DNA from: Roseiarcus sp963775575
GTDB taxonomy: Bacteria; Pseudomonadota; Alphaproteobacteria; Rhizobiales; Beijerinckiaceae
Assembly: GCA_963775575.1 (NCBI GenBank)
Contig: CAVZJG010000002.1
Location: forward strand, 1,364,001 to 1,428,000
Direction of reading: 5' to 3'
Length of the DNA stretch: 64,000 nt
Both the position numbers and the translations under genes were made by a program. Shown here in pieces: positions 42,559 through 51,930 of this stretch. The notes under the pieces were generated by a model. The model ran no database searches, was not told the origin of the DNA, and worked only from the letters and a program-made list of their open reading frames with translations. Within the stretch, counting starts at the first letter, position 1; every line of letters starts with the position of its first letter.

Positions 42559-42693
42559 ATGTCGCGAGGCGGCCATGGCAAGGTAGTCGGGCTGATGATC
42601 GCGATCGTCATTGTCCTGGCGTTCAAGCCAATGCAAGCCGGCGCGCCGAGTTTTGTGCAAAAGGCCGTTGAAAGATTCGCCAAACGCGGCTAA
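42559..42693 (+). CDS. small hydrophobic protein upstream of rho
   Basis: A 44-residue frame starts at ATG 42559 with GAGGGG five bases upstream and ends at TAA 42693. It has a basic start (MSRGGHGKVV), a membrane or signal helix (GLMIAIVIVLAF) and a short basic tail (FVQKAVERFAKRG). Its position 170 bases before rho recalls the rhoL leader peptide of E. coli, but there is no sequence basis for calling it that. It is too short for firm identification. Confidence 0.45.
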   Translation: MSRGGHGKVVGLMIAIVIVLAFKPMQAGAPSFVQKAVERFAKRG

Positions 42694-42863
42694 GCAGGGA
42701 GCCTCACCTTTAGCGGGCGCTTTCCAAGGCGAGCGGATTGCAATGGTCCGCCCTGGCTCCGGCCGGCCGAGGCAAGCAGCGGCTTCAGTTCGGCACCGCC
42801 TTTTCCGCGCTTCCTTTCCGTCGCCAATGCGCCGACGCGCGCGCGTTTTTCGAGGACGTCCCG

Positions 42864-44129
<1,266 letters not shown>

Positions 44130-44147
44130 TCGCCGCGAGAGCTGCCC

Positions 44148-44996
44148 GTGCCCGAACCCGCCGTCGAATCGCTCGACCAATTGCGCGTCGAAATCGATCG
44201 CATCGACGCGGCGATGCACGCGTTGCTGATGGAGCGCGGACGCATCATCGACCGACTGATCGCGATCAAGAGCCGCGAGGGCGGCTCGGCGTTTCGCCCG
44301 GCGCGCGAGGCGGCGATGATGAAGGCGCTGGTCGAGCGTCACCAGGGCCATCTGCCGCTCGACACGGTCGAGAGCATCTGGCGCATCATCATCTCGACGT
44401 TCACCTACGTGCAGTCGCCCTACAGCGTGCATGTCGACGTCTCCCGCGGCGACGCGGCGATGCGAGATTCGGCGCGCTTTCATTTCGGTTTCACCGTGCC
44501 CTGCGTGCCGCACATGAGCGCCAAGGGAGTGATCGACGCGGTGGCGGCGGCGGACGGGGATCTCGGCATGTTCGCGCTGGACGGCGGGCCAGGGGCCGGC
44601 GCGTGGTGGATGCGGCTCGTCGACCCCGATGCGCCCAAGATCATCGCGCGCCTGCCTTTCGTGAAGCGGCCGGACCACCCAGCGGGGGCGCCGGTGTTCG
44701 TCATCGCCAAGCCCGCCTCCGACGGCGCCGCGCGCGATGTGACGCTGGAGGCGGTGAGCCTCGACCGATGGCGCGGCGGCTACCCCGAGGCGATCGGCGC
44801 GCTCGGGGGCGAGATCATCGGCAACGCCGCCGAGGGCGTCGGCCTGTCGCTGCTGATCGCCAGGCCCGGCGCGCTCCCGGAGGGCGCGGGCGGGGCCGCG
44901 TTGGCGAAAGCGGGAGGCGCGGACGTGCGCAGCCGCGAGGTCGGCGCCCACGCCGCGCGCTTCGACGGATCGAAATTGCGCCCGCCCCGGAGTTGA
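44148..44996 (+). CDS. chorismate mutase (AroQ type) with C-terminal extension
   Basis: The 282-residue protein starts with GTG. Residues 8-95 are an AroQ helix bundle (LDQLRVEIDRIDAAMHALLMERGRIIDRLIAIK, then FRPAREAAMMKALVERHQGHLPL and IWRIIISTF), converting chorismate to prephenate. The C-terminal about 180 residues resemble the extra domain of alphaproteobacterial chorismate mutase-like proteins, but I see no prephenate dehydratase motif. It precedes hisC and tyrA, so the trio covers chorismate to tyrosine/phenylalanine steps. Confidence 0.88.
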   Translation: MPEPAVESLDQLRVEIDRIDAAMHALLMERGRIIDRLIAIKSREGGSAFRPAREAAMMKALVERHQGHLPLDTVESIWRIIISTFTYVQSPYSVHVDVSRGDAAMRDSARFHFGFTVPCVPHMSAKGVIDAVAAADGDLGMFALDGGPGAGAWWMRLVDPDAPKIIARLPFVKRPDHPAGAPVFVIAKPASDGAARDVTLEAVSLDRWRGGYPEAIGALGGEIIGNAAEGVGLSLLIARPGALPEGAGGAALAKAGGADVRSREVGAHAARFDGSKLRPPRS

Positions 44997-45014
44997 GCAA
45001 TCGAAGAGGAAACC

Positions 45015-46136
45015 ATGTTTGTGTCCGAGCCTTTGCGGCCGTCGCCGCGCGCCGAAGTGATGGCCATCGACGCCTATGTTCCCGGCAAGAGCGAGGTCGC
45101 CGGCCTCGACAAGGTTCATAAGCTTTCGTCGAACGAATCGCCGCTCGGGCCCTCCCCGCGGGCGATCGAAGCGTTCCGGGCCAGCGCGGATCAATTGGCG
45201 TTCTATCCCGAAGGTTCGGCGCGGGAATTGCGCGAAGCGATCGGGCGGCGCTACGGGCTCGACCCTGAGCAGATCATTTGCGGCAACGGTTCGGACGAAC
45301 TGATCTCGCTCATCGCGCACGTCTTTCTGCGCCCCGGCGAGGAAGGGCTCTACAGCCAATACGGCTTTCTCGAGTATGCGATCGCGATCCGCGCGGCGGG
45401 CGGGGTCCCGGTGGCGGCGCAGGAGACCCACGAGACCGCGAACGTCGACGCGCTGCTCGCCAAGGTCGGACCGCTGACCAAGATCGTCTATCTCGCCAAC
45501 CCCAACAATCCGACCGGCACCTATCTGCCGTTCTCCGAGGTCAAGCGGCTGCATGCGGGATTGCCGGGCGACGCGCTGCTGGTGCTCGACGCGGCCTACG
45601 CCGAATACGTGGCGCGCAACGACTACGCCGCGGGGATCGAATTGGTCGCGACGTGCGAGAACGTGGCGATGTTGCGCACCTTCTCGAAAGTTCACGGACT
45701 GGCGAATTTGCGCATCGGCTGGGCCTATGCGCCGGCGACGGTCGTCGGCGCGCTCAACCGCGTGCGTCCGCCCTTCAACATGAACGGCGCCGCGCTGGCG
45801 GCGGGCGTCGCGGCGATCGCCGACGGAGCGCACGTCGAGGCCGCGACGGCGCACAACGCACGCTGGCTGCCGTGGCTGACGAAGGCGATTTCGGCGCTCG
45901 GGATCGGCGTGACGCCGAGCGTCGGCAACTTCCTGTTGTTGTGGTTTCCCCGCGGGAACGGCCGCACGGCGGCGGAGGCCGACCGGTTCTTGAACGCGCG
46001 CGGCTTCGTCCTGCGCGGGGTGGCGGGCTACGGGCTTCCCGATTGCCTGCGCATGACGGTGGGGACCGAGGAGGCCAACCAGGGGGTCGTGGCGGCGCTG
46101 GCGGAATTCATGAAAGGCGGACGCCGTGGCGGATAG
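45015..46136 (+). CDS. hisC: histidinol-phosphate/aromatic aminotransferase
   Basis: A 373-residue fold-type I PLP aminotransferase. KLSSNESPLGPSPRAIEA, GNGSDELISLIAHVFLRPGE, LANPNNPTGTY, VLDAAYAEYV and the PLP lysine in RTFSKVHGLANLRIGWAYA are visible. Beside chorismate mutase and tyrA, it probably also acts on aromatic keto acids (prephenate or hydroxyphenylpyruvate) as well as histidinol phosphate. The end overlaps tyrA by 11 bases. Confidence 0.93.
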   Translation: MFVSEPLRPSPRAEVMAIDAYVPGKSEVAGLDKVHKLSSNESPLGPSPRAIEAFRASADQLAFYPEGSARELREAIGRRYGLDPEQIICGNGSDELISLIAHVFLRPGEEGLYSQYGFLEYAIAIRAAGGVPVAAQETHETANVDALLAKVGPLTKIVYLANPNNPTGTYLPFSEVKRLHAGLPGDALLVLDAAYAEYVARNDYAAGIELVATCENVAMLRTFSKVHGLANLRIGWAYAPATVVGALNRVRPPFNMNGAALAAGVAAIADGAHVEAATAHNARWLPWLTKAISALGIGVTPSVGNFLLLWFPRGNGRTAAEADRFLNARGFVLRGVAGYGLPDCLRMTVGTEEANQGVVAALAEFMKGGRRGG

Positions 46137-47088
46137 GCTCGGGCCCGCGCTCGCGGAGCCGCTGTTCGGGCGGATCGCGATCATCGGCGTCGGACTGATC
46201 GGGTCGTCGATCGCGCGCGCGGCGCGGCGCAAGAACGCCGCCGGCCGGATCGCGATCGCCGATTGCTCGCGCGAGGCGCGCGATCGAGCGGCCGCGCTCG
46301 GGCTCGGCGACGAGATCGTCGCTTCGCCGGCCGCGGCGGCGGCGGGGGCGGACTTGGCGATCCTCTGCGTTCCCGTGGGCGCCAACGAAGCGGTGGCGCG
46401 CGAAATCGCGCCGGCGCTGAAGGCGGGCGCGATCGTCTCCGACGTCGGGTCGGTCAAGGGCGCGGTGATCGCGGCGGTCGCGCCGCATCTGCCGAAACGC
46501 GCGCACCTGGTTCCGGCCCACCCGGTGGCGGGAACCGAGCAGTCGGGGCCCGACGCGGGGTTCGCGACGCTGTTCCTCAACCGCTGGTGCATTGTCACGC
46601 CGCCGGACGGCGCCGACGCGAACGCGGTCGAGCGCGTGCGCGGGTTTTGGCGAGCGCTGGGCTCGAACGTCGAGACGATGAGCGCGGCCCATCACGATCT
46701 GGTGCTGGCGATCACCAGCCACGTGCCGCATCTGATCGCCTACAACATCGTCGGCACCGCCGCGGATCTGGAGGAAGTGACGCGCTCGGAGGTGGTCAAG
46801 TTCTCCGCCGGCGGCTTTCGCGACTTCACCCGCATCGCCGCGTCCGATCCGACGATGTGGCGCGACGTGTTCCTCAACAACAAGGACGCGGTGCTGGAAA
46901 TGCTGGGGCGGTTCAACGAGGACCTGACGGCGCTGCAGCGGATGATTCGCCGCGGCGACGGCGACGGGCTGTTCGCGCTGTTCAGCCGCACGCGCGCGAT
47001 CCGCCGCGGCATCGTCGAGCTGGGGCAGGAGACGGCCGCGCCGGACTTTGGCCGCCGGGCCGGCGAGGACGCCGAATCCGGGGCATGA
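46126..47088 (+). CDS. tyrA: prephenate/arogenate dehydrogenase
   Basis: The 320-residue NAD(P)-dependent enzyme oxidatively decarboxylates prephenate or arogenate for tyrosine synthesis. It begins with GTG inside hisC. Motifs: RIAIIGVGLIGSSIARAARR (nucleotide fold), VSDVGSVKGAVI, HLVPAHPVAGTEQSGPDAGF (catalytic His), HHDLVLAITSHVPHLIAYN and FRDFTRIAASDPTMWRDVFL. Substrate preference cannot be read from the sequence. Confidence 0.94.
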   Translation: MADRLGPALAEPLFGRIAIIGVGLIGSSIARAARRKNAAGRIAIADCSREARDRAAALGLGDEIVASPAAAAAGADLAILCVPVGANEAVAREIAPALKAGAIVSDVGSVKGAVIAAVAPHLPKRAHLVPAHPVAGTEQSGPDAGFATLFLNRWCIVTPPDGADANAVERVRGFWRALGSNVETMSAAHHDLVLAITSHVPHLIAYNIVGTAADLEEVTRSEVVKFSAGGFRDFTRIAASDPTMWRDVFLNNKDAVLEMLGRFNEDLTALQRMIRRGDGDGLFALFSRTRAIRRGIVELGQETAAPDFGRRAGEDAESGA

Positions 47089-47091
47089 GCG

Positions 47092-47637
47092 ATGACGACC
47101 CAGGCGGGCGAGACGCCGAGCGACCTATGGGTGTTCGGCTACGGATCGCTGATGTGGCGGCCCGGCTTCGTCTATGACGAGCGCTGCAAGGCGCTGTTGC
47201 GCGGCTGGCGTCGGCGCCTGTGCGTCTATTCGCATGTCTATCGCGGCACGGCCGACCGACCCGGGCTGGTCCTCGGGCTCGATCGGGGCGGGGCGTGTCA
47301 CGGCGTCGCCTTTCGCGTCGAGACGGGCTTGCGCGAGACGACCGTGCGCTATCTGCGCGAGCGCGAGCTGGTGACCGCGGTCTATTTGGAACGGATGGTC
47401 CCGGTGACGCTGGCCGACGGCCGGCGCGTAGCGGCGCTTGCTTACGTCGCCGACCGCGCGCACCGGCAATACGCCGGCGCCGTGCCTCGCGATCGTCTGG
47501 TGGAGGTGGTTCGGCAGGGCGTCGGGCGGTCCGGCGACAACGTCGAATACGCGCTCGCCACGCGCGACCACCTGCGCGAACTGGGCATCGTCGACAGGGA
47601 ACTGGAGTGGCTCGCCGCTCAGTTGCGCGCCGCGTAG
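47092..47637 (+). CDS. ChaC-like gamma-glutamylcyclotransferase
   Basis: A 181-residue protein of the GGCT/ChaC family, which releases 5-oxoproline from glutathione or gamma-glutamyl peptides. The substrate loop WVFGYGSLMWRPGFVYDER is diagnostic; a conserved acidic residue lies in RELVTAVYLERMVPV. It starts four bases after the tyrA stop and ends the plus-strand run from rho. Its 3' end overlaps the convergent SOS-promoter gene by 19 bases. Confidence 0.92.
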   Translation: MTTQAGETPSDLWVFGYGSLMWRPGFVYDERCKALLRGWRRRLCVYSHVYRGTADRPGLVLGLDRGGACHGVAFRVETGLRETTVRYLRERELVTAVYLERMVPVTLADGRRVAALAYVADRAHRQYAGAVPRDRLVEVVRQGVGRSGDNVEYALATRDHLRELGIVDRELEWLAAQLRAA

Positions 47638-48086
47638 GGGCAAGCGGAGGCGAGGTCGTCGAGGGCGGCGCGGCGTTCGGCCGAAGACGCGGCGAGAAGA
47701 TGGAGATGGAACTCCACCGGTTCGGCGATGTCGGCGAGCGAGCGCCTGGCGCGCGCGAGGACGGGTTCGGGAAAAACCCCGGTGTCTGCGAGCGCCAGCA
47801 AACGACGCCGACCGTCAGAGTTGACGGCGGCGGCGATCAATACGGCGTCGCAATAGGCCGGGCAGGCGTCGGGGTCGTAGACGGAAACGATGTAGCGCCG
47901 CCCGGACGCCCCGCGCCAGGAACGAAAGCGCGGCTCGAGAACCTGGCCGGCGAGGGCCGCGAGCGGTTCGCCGTCCGTTTCGGCGAGGCGAGGCGCCGTC
48001 GAAGGCGCGGCTTCGGGCCGGGGCCCGCCCTCGGGCGCGGGCGCCTCGGCGGGCCAGGGCGAAACGGGGTCTCGGAGCGCCAACAT
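47619..48086 (-). CDS. hypothetical protein with SOS-type promoter
   Basis: The 155-residue protein (MLALRDPVSPWPAEAPAPEG start) has a Pro/Ala-rich N-terminal third, a core with RYIVSVYDPDACPAYCDAVL and VNSDGRRRLLALADTGVFPE, and an end EFHLHLLAASSAERRAALDD. It appears to belong to a conserved Rhizobiales group without a known function. No signal peptide or membrane segment is visible. GGAGATGG lies five bases upstream of the ATG. A perfect GTTC-N7-GTTC LexA box overlaps the predicted -10 region. Confidence 0.8.
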   Translation of the reverse strand: MLALRDPVSPWPAEAPAPEGGPRPEAAPSTAPRLAETDGEPLAALAGQVLEPRFRSWRGASGRRYIVSVYDPDACPAYCDAVLIAAAVNSDGRRRLLALADTGVFPEPVLARARRSLADIAEPVEFHLHLLAASSAERRAALDDLASACPYAARN

Positions 48087-48112
48087 CGAACCATCTCCAG
48101 GCGAAGGGGATG

Positions 48113-48146
48113 GAACAAAACTAGAACAAATGTCGGATTCCGTCAA
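48113..48146 (-). promoter_or_regulatory. LexA box within a promoter
   Basis: Plus-strand GAACAAAACTAGAAC (48113-48127) is GAAC-N7-GAAC, the alphaproteobacterial LexA site. Read on minus, TTGACG (48146-48141), a 17-base spacer and TAGTTT (48123-48118) make a promoter whose -10 box lies in the LexA site, the ideal position for repression. It drives the gene at 48086. Confidence 0.7.
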
Positions 48147-48997
48147 GCCTCGAGTTGAAGATCTTCGGCCTTGCGGTCGTCGATCGTGACCGCGCCGGCG
48201 GCGAGGATCGGGGCCAGGCGAGGATCGGCCGCCAGCGCTTCCGCGTTGAGGCGGTCGCATGCGGTCTCGATCGTCGCCTGCAGCCGCTGGGCGAAGGCGT
48301 CGCGCCCGAGGCCGGCCGGAATCGGCGGCAGGTATTCGATCACGGCGGCGCCGGGGCGACGGGCGAATCCGCGCCGACCCCAAAAGAGGCCGGTGTTGAG
48401 CGCGACGGGAAGGCAAGGAACGCCCGTGGCGGCGTAGAGCGCGGCGACGCCGGATTTGTAGCGGGGCGGGGCGCCCGGCGGGCGGCGGGTGCCCTCGGGG
48501 AAGATCAAGACCTGGCGGCCCGCGCGGGCCACTTCGCGCGCCCGGGCGACGATCTGGGACAGCGCGGCGTAGCCCCGCGAGCGGTTGATGGCGATCTGGC
48601 GTGCGGCGACGATATAGAGGCCGAACACCGGGATGAACGCCAACTGGCGCTTGAGCACGATCGCGAAGTCGGGAGCGTAGGAGAGCAGAGCGAAGGTTTC
48701 GAGCAGCGATTCGTGTTTGGCGGCGAGAATGTAGCCGCCGTCGGGTATGTTGTGGAGGCCGCGATACTCGATGCGCAGGCCGCAGATCGCCTCCAGCAGC
48801 CAGCGCGAGGTCGAAGCCCACAGCCGGGCAACAAAGAAGACGGCGCGGCGGCCGCACAGAAGCGTCGGCAGGCCGAAGATCAGCAAGACGACGAGGTTGA
48901 GATAAAAGACGATGTTGAAGAGGAGCGAGCGGAAGCCGATCATGACGGTCCGTCGGGTGATGGCGTCGAAGCGGCGGCCGGCGGCGGCGGCGGTCAT
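48143..48997 (-). CDS. plsC: 1-acyl-sn-glycerol-3-phosphate acyltransferase
   Basis: The 284-residue membrane enzyme acylates lysophosphatidate in phospholipid synthesis. An N-terminal membrane segment (LLFNIVFYLNLVVLLIFGLP) precedes the acyltransferase motifs: block I AAKHESLLETFAL (HX4E, common in this group instead of HX4D), block II around RQIAINRSRGY, block III VLIFPEGTRRPPG. Its ATG overlaps the ftsX stop (ATGA), so it is the third gene of an ftsE-ftsX-plsC operon. Confidence 0.93.
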   Translation of the reverse strand: MTAAAAGRRFDAITRRTVMIGFRSLLFNIVFYLNLVVLLIFGLPTLLCGRRAVFFVARLWASTSRWLLEAICGLRIEYRGLHNIPDGGYILAAKHESLLETFALLSYAPDFAIVLKRQLAFIPVFGLYIVAARQIAINRSRGYAALSQIVARAREVARAGRQVLIFPEGTRRPPGAPPRYKSGVAALYAATGVPCLPVALNTGLFWGRRGFARRPGAAVIEYLPPIPAGLGRDAFAQRLQATIETACDRLNAEALAADPRLAPILAAGAVTIDDRKAEDLQLEA

Positions 48998-49935
48998 AGC
49001 AGGCTCCTGAGTTGGCGGAAGACGATTTCGCGCGACAAAAGGGCGGTGAGCCCGGCGATGGCGAGGCAGATCGCTGTGATCGCGCCGTAGCCGGCGAGGC
49101 CGAGCGCAAACGCGCCGAACAGCGCGGCGATTTCCTCGCCGCCCGCCGAGCGGCTGAGGCCTGCCGAGACGAGCGAGGCGAGGGCGAAGAACAACCCCGC
49201 CGACAGGCCGCCGATCGCCGCGCCCTTGAACCCCAGCCGCAGGAAATGGCCCTGGAACTGCCGCGCGATGTAGGAATCGGCGGCGCCGACGAAATGCAGC
49301 ACTTCGATGATCTCGCGGGTTCCCGTCATCGCGCCGCGGGTGGCGAAGCCGATCGCGGTCGCCATCGCCAGGATCATCAGCGCGAACAGCGCGGCGGCGA
49401 AGGCGACGATCGCATCGGCCATCGTGTCCAGGCGCGACAGCCACAGGCGATGATCGTCGAGGCTGGCGCCGGGCGCTCCCGCGGCGAGCGCCGCGCGCAG
49501 CGGTTCGAGATCCTCGCGATGTCCGCTCTGCATGTGGACGACGATGAGGCGCGGGATCGGCAATTGCCCGAGATCGAAGCCGTCGCCGAGCCAGGGCGCC
49601 AGCAGCTTTTCGGATTCGACCTTGGAGTAGGCGCGGACGTCGGCGACGCCGGGCGCGCGCGCCGCGATGTCGGCGGCGGCCGCGACGAGCGCGTCGGCGT
49701 CGTCGCCGGGGCGCGGCTTGATCTGGATGGTGACGTCGCGGGAGACGTCGGCGCGCCACGCTTGCGAGGCGTCGGCGATCAGGATCGCGCCGCCGGCGGT
49801 GAGGCAGGCCAGAAACGTCATGATGGCGATAACGACGACCAGCGCGCGCCCGGCGATCGAGTCGGAGGGAATGAGCGGCATGTCGCGCTTGAGGCGCGAC
49901 GCTGGGGGCAAGCTCGGCGGCGGCGATTCGGTCAC
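48994..49935 (-). CDS. ftsX: cell-division protein FtsX
   Basis: The 313-residue permease-like partner of FtsE has an N-terminal cytosolic tail, a first membrane segment (about 30-53), a periplasmic domain (about 55-165), and three C-terminal membrane helices with the FtsX signature GTREIIEVLHFVGAADSYIARQFQGHFL. It transmits ATP-driven changes to peptidoglycan hydrolase activators at the division site. It overlaps ftsE by four bases. Confidence 0.94.
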   Translation of the reverse strand: MTESPPPSLPPASRLKRDMPLIPSDSIAGRALVVVIAIMTFLACLTAGGAILIADASQAWRADVSRDVTIQIKPRPGDDADALVAAAADIAARAPGVADVRAYSKVESEKLLAPWLGDGFDLGQLPIPRLIVVHMQSGHREDLEPLRAALAAGAPGASLDDHRLWLSRLDTMADAIVAFAAALFALMILAMATAIGFATRGAMTGTREIIEVLHFVGAADSYIARQFQGHFLRLGFKGAAIGGLSAGLFFALASLVSAGLSRSAGGEEIAALFGAFALGLAGYGAITAICLAIAGLTALLSREIVFRQLRSLL

Positions 49936-50612
49936 GGCGAATCGCCCTCGAAAATCTTCAATTGCCCGTCGCCGACGACCAGGCGTCTGGCGTAGCCGAA
50001 TTGGTCCATCAACGTCAGGTCGTGGGTGGCGATGACGACCGCGGTGCCGGACTTGTGCAGTTCGACGAACAGCCTGAGCAGGCGACGCGCCAGCGATGGG
50101 TCGACGTTGCCGGTCGGCTCGTCGGCGAGCAGCAACTCGGGGCGCACGATCAGGGCGCGGGCGATCGCCGCGCGCTGCTTCTCGCCGCCGGAGAGCACCG
50201 GCGGCAAGGCGTTCATCCGGTCGCCGAGGCCGACCCAGCGCAACAGTTCGACCACTTCGGCGCGGTAGCCGCTTTCGCTGCGGCCCATCACCTTCAGCGG
50301 CAGCGCGACGTTTTCGTAGGTCGTGAGGTGGTCGAGCAGACGAAAATCCTGGAACACGACGCCGATTCGCCGCCTGATCGCGGTGATCGCGTCTTTGTCG
50401 AGCGTGGCGGCGTCGTGGCCGAAAATATGAATGGTTCCGCGGGTCGGGCGCAGCGACAACAGCATCAGCCGCAGCATTGTCGTCTTGCCGGCGCCAGACG
50501 GCCCGGTAAGGAACTGAAAGCTTTGCGGCGCAACGGCGAAATTGAGGTCGCGGACGACCTCGGCGCCGACGCCATAGCGCAAGCCGACGTTCTCGAAGCG
50601 CAGCAACGACAA
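49932..50612 (-). CDS. ftsE: cell-division ATP-binding protein FtsE
   Basis: The 226-residue ABC ATPase has Walker A LTGPSGAGKTTMLRLML, Q-loop VFQDFRLLDHLTTYENVALPL, signature LSGGEKQRAAIARAL and Walker B LLLADEPTGNVDP. With FtsX it controls cell-wall hydrolysis in division. The perfect CtrA box at 50632-50646 lies about 20 bases upstream of its start. Confidence 0.97.
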   Translation of the reverse strand: MSLLRFENVGLRYGVGAEVVRDLNFAVAPQSFQFLTGPSGAGKTTMLRLMLLSLRPTRGTIHIFGHDAATLDKDAITAIRRRIGVVFQDFRLLDHLTTYENVALPLKVMGRSESGYRAEVVELLRWVGLGDRMNALPPVLSGGEKQRAAIARALIVRPELLLADEPTGNVDPSLARRLLRLFVELHKSGTAVVIATHDLTLMDQFGYARRLVVGDGQLKIFEGDSP

Positions 50613-50631
50613 TTTCCTAAAGGACGAGCGC

Positions 50632-50646
50632 TTAACGCGCCTTTAA
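50632..50646. promoter_or_regulatory. perfect CtrA box between ftsE and the zinc-ribbon gene
   Basis: TTAACGCGCCTTTAA followed by CCAT matches TTAA-N7-TTAACCAT, the extended CtrA half-site form. It lies in the 95-base divergent region, 20 bases from ftsE and 62 bases from the zinc-ribbon gene. Confidence 0.65.
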
Positions 50647-50707
50647 CCATGAACGCGACCAAATGGCGAGGTTTTCCGCGGGGGCGCTGGAACGAGGCCA
50701 ATTCGCC

Positions 50708-51385
50708 ATGCTCATCGTTTGCAGGACCTGCGGCAGTTCATACCATATTCCCGACGAGGTTCTCGGCGAGGAGGCGTGCCGATTTCGCTGCTCGGGCTGC
50801 GGGCGGTCCTGGGAGCTCAAAGGGCGTCCGACGCTGATCGGGTCGGCCGCCTCGACCCGCGGCGATCCGACGCGCCTCGGCGCGGCGCCGGCGCGGCGCC
50901 GCGCGCTCGGGGCGCCTCTCGCGCGCCTGGCGCGCCGTGTGGCCGCGCCGCTGGCCGCCGCGAGCCTGCTGGCGGGCTCGATGACGGCGATCGGCGCGCG
51001 GGAATCGATCGTCGCGGCCGCCCCGTTCGCGGCCGGCGCCTATGCGGCGATCGGCCTGCCGGTGAACTTGCGCGGCCTTGGCGTCGACAACCTGCGCGCG
51101 AGGATCGATGCGAGCGGCGACAAGAAAGTTCTGCTGGTCGAAGGCTCGATCGTCAACCTGCGCCGGGGGGAAACGGCCGCGCCCGAGCTGCGGATCGCCC
51201 TGCGCGCGGCCGATGGGCGCGAACTCTACGTCTGGACGACGCGGGCGCCGAAAGAGCGGCTGGCGCGCGGCGAGCGCGTCGATTTCGCCGCCCGGCTGGC
51301 CGCGCCTCCGGAGGGGGCCGAGGACGCGCTGGTGAAATTCGTCGCGCCGGGGGATAAGGTCCGCCTCGACCCGGAGGGATCATGA
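50708..51385 (+). CDS. MJ0042-type zinc-ribbon membrane protein
   Basis: The 225-residue protein begins with a zinc ribbon (CRTCGSSYHIPDEVLGEEACRF, RCSGCGRSW; four cysteines), continues with a basic linker, one membrane helix (about 85-105) and a C-terminal periplasmic domain of the DUF3426/FxLYD type (KVLLVEGSIVNLRRGETAAPEL, REARGERVDFAARL-like region). The function is unknown. It overlaps hpt by four bases and faces ftsE across a CtrA box. Confidence 0.85.
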   Translation: MLIVCRTCGSSYHIPDEVLGEEACRFRCSGCGRSWELKGRPTLIGSAASTRGDPTRLGAAPARRRALGAPLARLARRVAAPLAAASLLAGSMTAIGARESIVAAAPFAAGAYAAIGLPVNLRGLGVDNLRARIDASGDKKVLLVEGSIVNLRRGETAAPELRIALRAADGRELYVWTTRAPKERLARGERVDFAARLAAPPEGAEDALVKFVAPGDKVRLDPEGS

Positions 51386-51930
51386 GCGGCGCGAGAGAAG
51401 TCGAAGTCCTGTACGAAGAGAAGGCGATCGCGGAGCGAACGGCGGAGCTGGCCGCGGAAATCGCCAAGACCGCGCCCAAGGATCTTCTGGTCGTGTCGGT
51501 GCTCAAGGGCTCGTTCATGTTCGCCGCCGATTTGCTGCGCGCGATGCACCGCGTCGGCCTCGCGCCGCAGGTCGAGTTCTTCCATGTCTCGAGCTATCGC
51601 GAGGGCACGGTGTCGTCGGGATCGGTGACAATTCTTCGCGACGTCGAATCCTCGGTCAAGGGCCGCGACGTCGTGCTAGTCGACGACATTCTCGAGTCCG
51701 GCCGCACCCTGGCCTTCGCCAAGGATCTGCTGGTGGCGCGCGGCGCGCGGCGGGTGCTGGTCTGCACGCTGCTGGAGAAGCGCGGCAAGCGCCAAGTGGC
51801 GATCGAGGCCGACTTTGTCGGCTTCGTCTGCCCGGACGTGTTTGTCGTCGGCTACGGCATGGATGTCGCGCATTCGTATCGGGAATTGCCTTACATCGGG
51901 CGCGTCGTCACCACGGGCGACAAAGCGTGA
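51382..51930 (+). CDS. hpt: hypoxanthine phosphoribosyltransferase
   Basis: The 182-residue purine salvage enzyme makes IMP or GMP from hypoxanthine or guanine with PRPP. Visible: DLLVVSVLKGSFMFAADLLR, SSYREGTVSSGSV, PRPP motif DVVLVDDILESGRTL and VGYGMDVAHSYRELPYIG. It overlaps both neighbours by four bases, forming a zinc-ribbon/hpt/M24-peptidase operon. Confidence 0.96.
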   Translation: MSGAREVEVLYEEKAIAERTAELAAEIAKTAPKDLLVVSVLKGSFMFAADLLRAMHRVGLAPQVEFFHVSSYREGTVSSGSVTILRDVESSVKGRDVVLVDDILESGRTLAFAKDLLVARGARRVLVCTLLEKRGKRQVAIEADFVGFVCPDVFVVGYGMDVAHSYRELPYIGRVVTTGDKA

